31,527 bases of DNA from Beroe ovata (lineage: Eukaryota > Ctenophora > Nuda > Beroida > Beroidae), in NCBI GenBank assembly GCA_946803715.1, contig CAMPET010000147.1:43958-75484 (forward strand), given 5' to 3'. Both the position numbers and the translations under genes were made by a program. How positions within the stretch are numbered: the first letter of the stretch is position 1; each line of letters opens with the position of its first letter. Positions 1-9,552 of the stretch are shown here, in pieces. Below the pieces are notes generated by a model, which saw only the letters and a list, made by a program, of their open reading frames with translations, made no database searches and was not told the DNA's origin.

Positions 1-58
1 TCTCAACCCCAATTCCCCCTATTCTCAACCCCAATTCCCCCTATTCTCAATTCCCCGG
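1..58. repeat. Pyrimidine-rich 22-bp tandem repeat
   Basis: About two and a half copies of a 22-bp unit (ATTCTCAACCCCAATTCCCC plus CT) open the window. The unit length is not a multiple of three. The tract runs directly into a CAG at 59-61, so it is more likely the polypyrimidine tract of a 3' splice site than coding sequence, although one frame is open through it. Confidence 0.7.
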
Positions 59-61
59 CAG

Positions 62-294
62 GGAAGCAGTGATTCGGGAGGAACGTACTACGGAGTACCC
101 AGCGCACAGAAAGTGTCGCACCATGACCAAGATTTTGTTAGCAGTGACGAAGAGAGCAGTAAACGAAAGGTATGTCAGCATAATCTTTCCCCATCCTTAT
201 ATCATATGACACTTCAGATAGGCTGATAACTGATAAGTAACAATAGCCCATTCAGGAGCGTTGGTTTAAGAAGATGTTTAGAACGAAGCACTGA
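62..294 (+). CDS. 3' end of an unidentified gene (last two exons, partial)
   Basis: Two exons can be supported. The first, 62-169, follows CAG at 59-61 and ends in an AAG|GTATGT donor. The second, 256-294, follows a CCCATTCAG acceptor and ends in TGA. Both junctions are phase 0, so the frame is continuous. The first exon encodes a Ser/Asp/Glu-rich stretch (GSSDSGGTYYGVPSAQ, then SSDEESSKRK). The second encodes a short basic and aromatic tail, ERWFKKMFRTKH. The acidic-serine segment followed by a basic C-terminus suggests a regulatory tail, but I do not recognise the protein. The rest of the gene lies to the left of the window. Whether the frame also extends through 1-61 is unclear. Confidence 0.55.
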
Positions 295-895
295 ATCAAG
301 TGAATCACCGAGTCGTATCTATGCTAGCATCTTCCAAATTGCAACTCTCAATCCCTCTATAAAACCGAACAATGGACCGAAACTAATTAAGAGACTAATT
401 TCTTGATTGAGACATAGCCAAAAGCGATTCAACATTTTATTATTTGATTCAATGCATACATGGAGTTGCTTTTATTGAGCGCATTTTTGTTGTTGACTGA
501 ATTGTGCGAATTGATTGAGATGATTTTAATGTCGGTATGTGTTGTTAAATATCGTTCTTAAGTTTTGATGTTAAACAATGCCGCTATCCTCCTGATTAGT
601 TATCGAAGAAAGACAATTTCTTGAAGATTGAATGAATGAATTAACAAATAAAACATCGATTTGAACTTTCAATCATTGACATTGTCCCTCAAATCTCATC
701 CTTTGAAGTTCACCGCGCGCTACACATGTGATTCAACTTTCATGTGCGCGCGCGGCGTCCTGCGCGTCATACACAAAGTCCAACGTATGACATTTCATCA
801 ACAAATTGTCGCCGCGCGTGTCACATATCCTTTGGCGGGAAATCATTTGCAGTAGGAGCTAAAACTAAAGTGTACCAAAATTAAGGCGTTATTTC
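295..895. other. Intergenic, CG-rich patch near 710-830
   Basis: No gene was recognised on either strand. The interval is AT-rich apart from about 710-830, which has clustered CGCGC runs (CACCGCGCGCTACAC, GTGCGCGCGCGGCGTCC). These resemble the CG-rich patches near 4070-4320, 7720-7920, 24720-24820 and 29100-29530, and probably belong to the same repetitive family. Confidence 0.5.
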
Positions 896-1112
896 GGCGA
901 TTTGCATGGTATTTTGGTACAACGATTACTCGAAAACTGGTCGTCACATTTCGATGAAACTTTCCAGTTATGTCCATCATGACCCAAAGAACAAAAAATT
1001 TGTGGGTCTACCTGCTAACTTCGGAGCTATGTTCAAACACAAGGATATGTTATTATGGCGATTTGCATGGTATTTTGGTACAACGATTGCTCGAAAACTA
1101 GTCGTCACATTT
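896..1112. repeat. Pair of 56-bp direct repeats
   Basis: A 56-bp unit beginning GGCGATTTGCATGGTATTTT occurs at 896-951 and again at 1057-1112 with two substitutions (ATTACTCG versus ATTGCTCG, and ACTGGTCG versus ACTAGTCG). The second copy ends at the base before the N at 1113, so the assembly may have broken in a longer tandem array. No coding function is seen. Confidence 0.8.
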
Positions 1113-1113
1113 N
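1113..1113. other. Single N (assembly join)
   Basis: An ambiguous base sits between the end of a 56-bp repeat and the 27 bases that precede duplicated segment copy A. It probably stands for a contig join of unknown true length. Confidence 0.8.
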
Positions 1114-1777
1114 GCGGCCTCCAAGAGGTGGTCTAATTGGGTCTCCAAGGAAAGCAGACATGAGGTGACATGAGGTGAGGTGATAAAGGTTTAGAAAAAT
1201 AGAAAACTATATAATCATGAGTGAGGTTCGAAGTCGCATGACAGGCCTATAACATTTCAGGGAAGCAAGATATAGCCAAAGTTCGACCAGTAATCGATTC
1301 AGCGACCAAAAAACGTAAGGATCGATTGTTTTTGTTTGAAAGTGGGCAAAAATTCTTCATCGAATTTCTGATTCGAGTCTTGGTCTAAATTGTAGTGAGT
1401 GGCTCCTCACTTTTATATCTCGATTTGAGGGTTTCTAATGGAGACTTCTCGGGCCCTTAGGACTTCGATTTGTGGCCAAATCAACTGACCTACTCTCAAA
1501 CTACCAGTATCCACCCTCTTTATGATCATACATTTGTCGTGCAGGCCGTGAAACCACACCCAAATCATGATTTCAGATCTGTGGGAAGCAAAATCTGCTA
1601 AAACACAAAAATTAATGGACACATTGATGCCAAAAAAGGCCGAGAACTTTTCCCCGGGATATATACTGGAATTAGCTTATTTTTTGACGTAGAATCCGAA
1701 TATGTAAGAATTTCAACCAGCTCGCATGGAAAAGTTTGCTTTTCTATAAGCTGAGTGCATACCATAGATTTACCAAC

Positions 1778-2520
1778 CTGTATTTTCAGTGATTTAGGGG
1801 GAAGAGTGTTTTGAGTCAAATCAAGGCCTTGCAGAGAGACCATGTAGTTAGCAAGAGACTTGTTATATCTACTGAACCACTGCTTCTGAACATTGCATTT
1901 GATGAGAGATCAGGCCAAATTAGGAAATTGAAAATGCCATAATAACAAATGGTCATGAAACACTAGACAATTGAAACTCACTTCATATTCGTTCAAGTTA
2001 AGCTGGATATCCTGAGGCAATACTGCACCATGATCCCATCGGAATTGTCTGATTTTCCTCAGCCTCTCTTTCAGGTATGCCAGGACACATCTTCTGTTGT
2101 GCTCAAGTGCACTGTGGCGCATGTGAATGCTGAGAACAGAAATTGCATATATGATGCACCTCTACAAGGGATTATTTAAGTTAAAGGGATCAATCATGGA
2201 TCAATGAATGTATTTAAGATAATAGAAATTCATCAATAACCTTGGTATCATCTTGTTTTCGTGACCATCACTGCGATTTTCCAAGTCATTGTTTTCGATA
2301 TCATTCTTATTTGCCTCAAATAATGCACCCATCTCTGCATAGACCTGATATTTCATTTTCAAAACTTATGCAAACAGATAATGTAAAATTAATAATTCAA
2401 CTTAAGATGTCTTGTCTACTGAAATACCTGCCTAAGCAGATCTTCATTGAGTGGACACATTTGCTCTGTAGGACATCTGTGTTGCTCTTTAACTAAACTT
2501 ACTGCTTTTTCACCAAACAT
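1778..2520 (-). CDS. GINS1: GINS complex subunit 1 (PSF1), 5' four exons, copy A
   Basis: PSF1 is a subunit of the GINS tetramer, part of the CMG (Cdc45-MCM-GINS) replicative helicase in the nucleus. Exons on the minus strand are 2520-2428, 2344-2241, 2129-1982 and 1885-1778, with GT-AG borders and phases 0, 2 and 0, giving 151 codons. The product begins MFGEKAVSLVKEQHR, as animal PSF1 does. It continues through LNEDLLRQ, the EMGALFEANKND helix, MRHSALEHNRRCVLAYL and RLRKIRQFRWDHGAVLP, and ends at LDLTQNTLPPKSLKIQ. This is the helical A domain of the family plus the start of the linker. Animal PSF1 is close to 196 residues, so the B domain of about 45 residues (with its LKKNSQHFL-type motif) is missing. 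I could not find it between 1777 and 1114; it may lie behind the N at 1113. It is therefore either incomplete in the assembly or a truncated copy. Confidence 0.9.
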
Positions 2521-2540
2521 TCTATGCTATAACTGAAATC

Positions 2541-2582
2541 GTTAATAAGACGTTAATAAGACGTTAATAAGACGTTAATAAG
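2541..2582. repeat. 11-bp tandem repeat, copy A only
   Basis: About four copies of GTTAATAAGAC lie just upstream of GINS1 exon 1. The matching place in copy B (about 6118-6134) has only a short GTTAAGACTTAATTAAGG, so the array expanded after the segments separated or contracted in B. Confidence 0.85.
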
Positions 2583-2693
2583 GAATGTGATAACGCTATC
2601 AACTTCTGTGACAGAGTGGTCTGTACGGAACCCCACGGTCTCGATTCCTTGAGTTAAAACCACATGGCTGAATATGAGAGTTAAGTACAGGTT

Positions 2694-2999
2694 AGCACTC
2701 ACTGTGCTCCCCTCTACTGAACGTATATTAACTGTATATTGCTAGCACTCACAGTGCTTCCTTCTACTGAGCATATACTCATTGTATATTCCTAGCACTC
2801 ACTGTACTTCCCTCTACCAAGCGTATACTCACTGTATATCGCTAGCACTCACTGTGCTTCCTTCTACTGAGCGTATACTCACTGTATATCGCTAGCACTT
2901 GCTGTGCTTCCTTCTACTGAGCGTATACTCACTGTATACTATACAGCTTAGTACTAGCTGTACTCCCTTCAAGGAAGCATATATCACTTGATACTTACT
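2694..2999. repeat. 50-bp minisatellite, five full units plus degenerate tail
   Basis: Units start at 2694, 2744, 2794, 2844 and 2894 (the last is 56 bp), followed by a degenerate unit from 2950. Each begins AGCACTCACTGTGCTTCC and ends with a TATACTCACTGTATAT-like segment and GCT. No coding role is evident. Confidence 0.9.
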
Positions 3000-3042
3000 G
3001 TGTATCCTCTCTACTGAGCTTATAAACTCAATATTCATTCAT

Positions 3043-3267
3043 AAGAGACTAGCTGAACTCATTGCAGAGAAGATTAATGAGGAGTATAGGGATGTCATCA
3101 GTGCAATAAGAACAAAACTATCGTTTGCTTTACTCAAGAGCATGTTAGTGTCAGTGAGGGGATACCGGGGCAAATATTCCCCTGCCCCAGAGCTCCCAAT
3201 TTCCGCGATATCATTCAATTTGATACCAGACGGGATGTCCGGAGATAGTTCACCCCTCAAATTCTGA
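3043..3267 (+). pseudogene. Relic of a transposable-element protein C-terminus (copy A)
   Basis: An open frame reads LAELIAEKINEEYRDVISAI, then RTKLSFALLKSMLVSVRGYR, and ends at TGA (3265-3267). The pattern of an amphipathic helix followed by a basic SFALL.S...S.RG segment resembles the C-terminal tails of transposon or polymerase-like ORFs repeated in animal genomes. No upstream catalytic part is present and there is no start codon at the left border. The copy B version carries a 17-bp deletion that shifts the frame, which argues against function. The exact element family is not identified. Confidence 0.4.
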
Positions 3268-4347
3268 GTTGTTAGAAGGGTCAGAGGCTGAATTTTCCTT
3301 GCTTTATATGTTTATCTCATTGCTGTTTCAATATTTAATCTATAGTACATAAAGTCTTGACAGATACATCATCAATCGACATAAATTTGTTTAGGAGTTA
3401 TACATTGTACATTTAATTTCATATTGTTGGATTATTTATCAATAATAAGTATATTCCACTCAAGATGGCCAAGAGGCTACACTGGATACAATACAGTGAA
3501 TAACAGTTGACATACTACACAATCAAAGCAGAAAGCAGCCTGTATGATATGCTGTAAGGCGAGTGTAAGCCTGTATGCGAAAATCCTACAGACATTTCTA
3601 TCGAGTCCTGGATCAAAATGATCAAAGTTGCCCCCCTTGACCTAGGGATCTGAACACTAGCAGACAGCAGAGCAAGTCCAAAGAGCAAGTGCAAAGCTTG
3701 TTATCTACAGAAGAAAGTTCTAAGTCTATATCATATCCCTATGTACCTTTCAGACCTTTCCGTCAGAAGGGGGAGGGGGTGGCGTGTGATTATGTAATAT
3801 TTCCTTTCTATGAGGGGGTTTGAGCCATGATTACGGGTGATTATGGGGAGGGGGGAAAATTCCGAAATTTTGATAACGTAATATGTTAATAACAGTCCCA
3901 TAGCCTCAGCATGGCAAAGAAAAAATTCAGCACAATTTTTCAACTTTGCGTTTTTGCATGCCACACACCGTATCCGTGCGCTATTGCACTGTAGCTATGA
4001 CTTCGAATGTCGAAAAATTTGTAAAATTTATATTGATAAACATTGTCGAGAATTTCCAAATTCGTTTTGGGCGCGCGGCGCGAACATTTTTCGTATTTTT
4101 TGCGGCTTGTCAATTGATGAATCATCAATTGATACATAATACAATTGATACATAATACATTTTCGTGCGCTGCGTGACCCAAATACTCCGCGCGCGCTGC
4201 GCGTCTCTTTTCTATGACTTCTCAGTTCACTGAGTAGAACAAGAGCGCGCAACGTCGCGTCAGCACAATAGTAGAACTAGATCTCATGTCATCGAAAGAT
4301 AATTATGCGCGCGGCAAATTTTTTTGCAGCCACAAATTGCCGAATAT

Positions 4348-4398
4348 TATCTGTCCACTATTTCTCGCACGCGCGAGAAACAGTCTAGTGGACAGATA
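4348..4398. repeat. CG-rich inverted-repeat (MITE-like) element, copy A
   Basis: TATCTGTCCACTA (4348-4360) pairs with TAGTGGACAGATA (4386-4398). Inside, TTTCTCGC pairs with GCGAGAAA around a four-base loop. The right arm has an extra CAGTC whose partner GACTG is missing on the left but present in the related copy at 28990. It lies in a CGCGC-rich block (about 4070-4320). It looks like the hairpin end of a small non-autonomous element. Confidence 0.7.
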
Positions 4399-4527
4399 TT
4401 TTATTGTGTGTGCTGCACACTAGTAATATGTTGAATTAGATTTATATTGTTGTGATAAAGCATTTCTATTATAAATGGAACTAAATTGTAAGATTTTTGC
4501 TTTGCTGGACCACCTTGGCCAACTTAA

Positions 4528-4577
4528 TTCATTGAATAATGAACCCACCCAATTGGGTGGGTTGATGATTCAATGAA
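4528..4577. repeat. 50-nt palindrome, copy A
   Basis: The arms TTCATTGAATAATGAACCC... and ...GATTCAATGAA meet at a central AACCCACCC|AATT|GGGTGGGTT. There are two mismatched pairs here and only one in copy B. It could extrude a cruciform or form an RNA hairpin. It lies near the right border of the duplicated segment. Confidence 0.85.
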
Positions 4578-4725
4578 AGTTATGAAGATGATTTGTCAGA
4601 ATAGAGTTGCCTGAAGTGTTTTAGTGAATTGTGATGGTTAAATACCATTATCCTTTTAAACTTATCAACACTACTTAATACAATCAAATTTGAGAAGCAA
4701 GGGCCACACTTTGTGGAGATCCTGA

Positions 4726-4726
4726 N
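4726..4726. other. Single N (assembly join)
   Basis: The N lies directly before the first base of duplicated copy B. The 109 bases before it (4617-4725) are unique in the window and contain no recognisable gene. Confidence 0.8.
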
Positions 4727-5363
4727 GTCTCCAAGGAAAGCAGACATGAGGTGACATGAGGTGAGGTGATAAAGGTTTAGAAAAATAGAAAACTATATAA
4801 TCATGAGTGAGGTTCGAAGTCGCATGACAGGCCTATAACATTTCAGGGAAGCAAGATATAGCCAAAGTTCGACCAGTAATCGATTCAGCGACCAAAAAAC
4901 GTAAGGATCGATTGTTTTTGTTTGAAAGTGGGCAAAAATTCTTCATCGAATTTCTGATTCGAGTCTTGGTCTAAATTGTAGTGAGTGGCTCCTCACTTTT
5001 ATATCTCGATTTGAGGGTTTCTAATGGAGACTTCTCGGGCCCTTAGGACTTCGATTTGTGGCCAAATCAACTGACCTACTCTCAAACTACCAGTATCCAC
5101 CCTCTTTATGATCATACATTTGTCGTGCAGGCCGTGAAACCACACCCAAATCATGATTTCAGATCTGTGGGAAGCAAAATCTGCTAAAACACAAAAATTA
5201 ATGGACACATTGATGCCAAAAAAGGCCGAGAACTTTTCCCCGGGATATATACTGGAATTAGCTTATTTTTTGACGTAGAATCCGAATATGTAAGAATTTC
5301 AACCAGCTCGCATGGAAAAGTTTGCTTTTCTATAAGCTGAGTGCATACCATAGATTTACCAAC

Positions 5364-6096
5364 CTGTATTTTCAGTGATTTAGGGGGAAGAGTGTTTTGA
5401 GTCAAATCAAGGCCTTGCAGAGAGACCATGTAGTTAGCAAGAGACTTGTTATATCTACTGAACCACTGCTTCTGAACATTGCATTTGATGAGAGATCAGG
5501 CCAAATTAGGAAATTGAAAATGCCATAATAACAAATGGTCATGAAACACTAGACAATTGAAACTCACTTCATATTCGTTCAAGTTAAGCTGGATATCCTG
5601 AGGCAATACTGCACCATGATCCCATCGGAATTGTCTGATTTTCCTCAGCCTCTCTTTCAGGTATGCCAGGACACATCTTCTGTTGTGCTCAAGTGCACTG
5701 TGGCGCATGTGAATGCTGAGAACAGAAATTGCATATATGATGCACCTCTACAAGGGATTATTTAAGTTAAAGGGATCAATCATGGATCAATGAATGTATT
5801 TAAGATAATAGAAATTCATCAATAACCTTGGTATCATCTTGTTTTCGTGACCATCACTGCGATTTTCCAAGTCATTGTTTTCGATATCATTCTTATTTGC
5901 CTCAAATAATGCACCCATCTCTGCATAGACCTGATATTTCATTTTCAAAACAGATAATGTAAAATTAATAATTCAACTTAAGATGTCTTGTCTACTGAAA
6001 TACCTGCCTAAGCAGATCTTCATTGAGTGGACACATTTGCTCTGTAGGACATCTATGTTGCTCTTTAACTAAACTTACTGCTTTTTCACCAAACAT
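5364..6096 (-). CDS. GINS1: GINS complex subunit 1 (PSF1), 5' four exons, copy B
   Basis: Second copy of the GINS1 5' part. Exons on the minus strand are 6096-6004, 5930-5827, 5715-5568 and 5471-5364. All splice sites and phases are kept. The only coding difference seen from copy A is a silent change in exon 1 (His codon CAC in A, CAT in B). As in copy A, the coding sequence stops after ...KSLKIQ with no B-domain exon before the N at 4726. The gene would be divergent (head-to-head) with BLOC1S2, with about 2.2 kb between start codons occupied by repeats. It could be the real locus with its last exon lost in the gap, or one of two partial duplicates. Confidence 0.88.
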
Positions 6097-6244
6097 TCTA
6101 TGCTATAACTGAAATTGTTAAGACTTAATTAAGGAATGTGATAACGCTATCAACTTCTGTGACAGAGTGGTCTGTACGGAACCCCATGGTCTCGATTCCT
6201 TGAGTTAAAACCACATCGCTGAAAAAGAGAGTTTAGTACAGGTT

Positions 6245-6600
6245 AGCACTCACTGTGCTCCCCTCTACTGAACGTACATTAACTGTATATTGCTAGCACT
6301 CACAGTGCTCCCTTCAACTGAGCATATACTCATTGTATATCGCTAGCACTCACTGTGCCACATTATTACAAGCGTAAGCTCACTGTATACTGCCAGCACT
6401 CACTGTACTTCCCTCTACCAGGTGTATACTCACTGTTTATCGCTAGCACTCACTGTGCTTCCTTCTACTGAGCGCATATTCACTGTATATCGCTAGCACT
6501 TGCTGTGCTTCCTTCTACTGAGCGTATACTCACTGTATACTATACAGCTTAGTACTAGCTGTACTCCCTTCAAGGAAGCATATATCACTTGACACTTACT
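6245..6600. repeat. 50-bp minisatellite, six full units plus tail
   Basis: Copy B version of the array at 2694. Units start at 6245, 6295, 6345, 6395, 6445 and 6495, then a degenerate unit starts at 6551. The third unit (TGTGCCACATTATTACAAGC) has no direct equivalent in copy A. Confidence 0.9.
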
Positions 6601-6643
6601 GTGTATCCTCTCTACTGAGCGTATAAACTCAATATTCATTCAT

Positions 6644-6832
6644 AAGAGACTAGCTGAACTCATTGCAGAGAACACTAATGAGGAGTATAGGGATATCATC
6701 AGTGCAATGAGAACAAAACTATTGTTTGCTTTACTCAAGAGCATGTTAGTGTCAGTGAGGGGATACAGGGGCAAATATTCCACTGCCCCAGATATCATTC
6801 AATTTGATACCAGACAGGATATCCAGAGATAG
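6644..6832 (+). pseudogene. Relic of a transposable-element protein C-terminus (copy B)
   Basis: Counterpart of 3043-3267. It shares LAELIAE and the FALLKSMLVSVRGYRGKYS segment. A 17-bp deletion after GCCCCAG shifts the frame, which then runs to a TAG at 6830-6832. Frame loss together with several amino-acid changes supports pseudogene status. Confidence 0.4.
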
Positions 6833-7963
6833 TTCACCCCTTAAATTCTGAGTTGTTAGAAGGGTCAGAGGTTGAATTTTCGCTGCTTTATATGTTTATC
6901 TCATTGCTGTATAAATATTTAATCTATAGTACATAAAGTTTACTTGACAGATACATCGTCAATCGACATAAATTTGTTTAGGAGTTATACATTGTACATT
7001 TGATTTTATATTGTTGGATTATTGATCAATAATACGTATATTCCACTCAAGATGGCCAAGAGGCTACACTGGATACAATACAGTGAATAACAGTTGGCAT
7101 ACTACACAATCAAAGCAGAAAGCAGCCTGTATGCTGTAAGGCGAGTGTAAGCCTGTCTGCGAACATCCTACAGACATTTCTATTGAGTCCAGTATCAAAA
7201 TGATCAAAGTTGCCCCCTTGACCTAGGGATCTGAACACTAGCAGACAGCAGAGAAAGTCCAAAGAGCTTGTTACTTCATGAGTCCAAAACCGAGGTTACA
7301 TAGTTCATGGATTGGACGATTGTTATCTACAGAAGAAAGTTCTAAGTCTATATCAAATCCCTTTGTACCTTTCAGACCTTTCTGTCAGAAGGGGGAGGGG
7401 GTGGCGTGTGATTATGTAATATTTTCTTTCTATGAGGGGGTTTGAGCCATCATTACAGGTGACTATGGGGAGGGGGAAAAAATTCCGAAATTTTGATAAC
7501 GTAATATGTGAACAGTCCCATAGGCTCAGCATGGCAAAGAAAAAATTCAGCACAATTTTGCAACTTTGCGTTTTTGCATGCCACAGGCCCGTGCGCTACT
7601 GCAGTACTGCACTGTGTGGTTAATTGAATTGCGTCAACTGTAGCTATGAATTCAAATGTTGAAAAATTTTTAAAATTTATATTGATAAACATTGTCGAAA
7701 ATTTCCAATTTCGTTTTGGGCGCGCGGCCGAATTTTTTTCGAATTTTTTGCGGCTTGTCAATTGATGATAGATGTTTCCGCGCTGCGCGACCCAAATACT
7801 CCGCGCGTTTCTACGACTTTTCATGTCAGTTCACTAAGCAGAACATGAACAGGGGCGCGCAACGTCGCGTGTGCAAAATGATAGATCTCTGCATCGAGAG
7901 TTAGTCTTGCGCGCGGCAAACCGCAAAAGATTCGTGCAGCTGCAGCCACAGATTGCCGAATAT

Positions 7964-8009
7964 TATCTGTCCACTGTTTCTCGCGCACGCAAGAAATGGT
8001 GGCCAGATA
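7964..8009. repeat. CG-rich inverted-repeat element, copy B (degenerate)
   Basis: TATCTGTCCACTG ... GTGGCCAGATA, with an inner TTTCTCGC/GCAAGAAA pair. It is the decayed counterpart of 4348-4398, preceded by the same ATTGCCGAATAT flank and by a CGCGC-rich block (about 7720-7920). Confidence 0.65.
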
Positions 8010-8135
8010 TTTTATTGTGTGTACTGCACACTAGTAATATGTTGAAATAGATTTATCATGTTGTGATAACGCATTTCTAAAAATGGAACTAAATTATAAG
8101 ATTTTTGCTTTGCTGGACCACCTTGGCCAACTTTA

Positions 8136-8185
8136 TTCATTGAATAATGAACCCACCCAATTGGGTGGGTTCATGATTCAATGAA
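8136..8185. repeat. 50-nt palindrome, copy B (one mismatch)
   Basis: Left arm 8136-8160 and right arm 8161-8185 are reverse complements except for one pair (A at 8146 against G at 8175). The centre is CCACCCAATTGGGTGG. It lies about 120 bp before the BLOC1S2 start codon, so it could act in that gene's promoter or simply be a repeat remnant. Confidence 0.9.
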
Positions 8186-8307
8186 AGTTATGAAGATGAT
8201 TTGTCAGAATAGAGTTGCCTGAAGTGAAAACTTTTTATTCACATACAAACACCAATCATTATTTGGTACTTCATGGTGTTCTTAATAATGACAAATATTC
8301 AATTTAG

Positions 8308-9113
8308 ATGAACAATGATGATCAAAAGCCTCAATCATCTTCCGATGGTAATGGAATTATGAAATTGCATAATAAGTGAAGTTTGCAAAATGTCTTTTCT
8401 TTTCAATCCTTTCTGATTTAGTTGGTATATTTCTGCTATTCATGGCATGATGTGTGAAATGCAGTTCTCATATTTCAGACATTGTTGAGGAAGAAGTTAA
8501 TATAGAATCCGAGCAAAATAATGAAATTGCAAATGATCAGCTACAAAGGGTTTCAAGGGAAATGTTCCAGAACCTTTCTTGTTATCTTCAGACTGAACTC
8601 TCTGGTACAAAAGATACTTATGCTCTTTTGGAGGTGACTTTCTGAATGAACAAATTCCTTGTTTATAAGTCATTCGACAGTTACTGTCTTTCTTTTGATA
8701 TGACATCTGTAACAACCTAATTCTTCAATGCCAGTGTTATAGTTCCTTGAAATCAGATTTGCATAATATATTTGATTTGCTTTATTGATAAGTTATCAAT
8801 GTGTTCCACACCTCAGGAATTGAACGGTATTGCAATTGATCAATATGCATCCCTTTCCCATTCCACTTCACAGATCAAAGATAGTCTCCATGATCTTGAT
8901 GTCAAATACAAACTTCTTCTACCATATTTGGAACAACTCAACCAACTAGGTATGTATATTAGCATTTTAAATAAGTAAGCTATTGATAACCAATGTAATA
9001 CACATGTTGTTTCATCAGATGTATCAGTTGCGTCATTGGAACAAGCCACTCTCAGACTGGACGCTTACACAAAAGTTCTGGAATCAAAATTTAAAAAATT
9101 AGAGAAGAGATGA
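8308..9113 (+). CDS. BLOC1S2: BLOC-1 complex subunit 2
   Basis: BLOC1S2 is a small coiled-coil subunit of BLOC-1 (also BORC), which acts on endosomes and lysosomes in biogenesis and positioning of lysosome-related organelles. Exons are 8308-8347, 8479-8633, 8817-8949 and 9019-9113, with GT-AG borders and phases 1, 0 and 1. The product is 140 residues, close to the usual 140 or so. The family core is clear: SREMFQNLSCYLQTELSGT, LHDLDVKYKLLLPYLEQLNQ, and the diagnostic C-terminus LEQATLRLDAYTKVLESKFK ending KKLEKR. The N-terminus (MNNDDQKPQ...) is acidic and unconserved. The start is the ATG directly after TTCAATTTAG, itself 3' splice-site-like, so a 5' UTR intron or trans-spliced leader is possible. 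It is first of nine plus-strand genes. Confidence 0.93.
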
Positions 9114-9552
9114 GATTGGTGGAGACTGGAGTTTCATTCCATTGTGATTAACCGTTTTGCTATTTGGTCATGCAGTTTGTGGCAAATATGAATTGGTACC
9201 AGGACTTTTCTAATTTCCTCAGTTCTATGTGCTCTCTAGTTCAATCTCTGTTGATGTTATCTTACAAGAGAATGATGGTGACAGATGCTGTTAAATCTTA
9301 CCTATATTAATGTTACTTGATGCGACTGGTGCGCCCTTAATATAGAACAATCATTTCTGTTGAGGGTTATGTGTTAGTGTTATGTGTATGTCGTATTTTG
9401 TCTTAGTTTTTTCATCAGACTGCAGTTCTCTCTGACTCTACCTATATATGGCTACTGTCATTATCATTACAAATGCATAGAATTTTAGTACATTTTGGTT
9501 AGCTAAAAATTTAAAAGATTTTTGATTTGATTTTGAAAATGTCATTAAAGGT

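Larger units (their letters stand above)
1141..4616. repeat. Duplicated 3.5-kb segment, copy A
   Basis: This segment matches 4727-8226 in the same orientation, from GTCTCCAAGG to GCCTGAAGTG. From 1141 to about 2365 I see no difference between the copies. After that there are many substitutions and indels: a 10-bp insertion here near 2366, a 12-bp-scale TAATAAGAC repeat present only here, one fewer minisatellite unit, and a 17-bp stretch missing from copy B. It contains GINS1 exons 1-4 (minus strand), the minisatellite, a transposon-protein relic, the CG-rich hairpin and the palindrome. Positions 4617-4725, after it, have no counterpart after copy B. Confidence 0.95.
4727..8226. repeat. Duplicated 3.5-kb segment, copy B
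   Basis: Tandem direct copy of 1141-4616, offset by 3586 bases in the identical left part. It differs in the right part: one more minisatellite unit, an insertion of about 55 bp near 7265-7320, and several short deletions. Its right end (GCCTGAAGTG) is about 80 bp from the BLOC1S2 start codon. That would make this the copy contiguous with the gene-dense region. Confidence 0.95.

Noticed and set aside
1413-1622. Minus-strand frame downstream of GINS1 exon 4 as the missing B-domain exon
   Set aside because: Its translation does not show the PSF1 B-domain pattern. The identical frame in copy B reflects only the duplication.
1598-1777. GINS1 exon 4 reading through into the following sequence
   Set aside because: Read-through gives VGKSMVCTQLIEK..., unlike the PSF1 linker or B domain, and the GTTGGT donor position matches the family exon end.
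7453-7824. Minus-strand frame of 123 codons
   Set aside because: It lies in repeat copy B over CG-rich and purine-rich sequence, copy A does not preserve the frame, and it has no recognisable domain.
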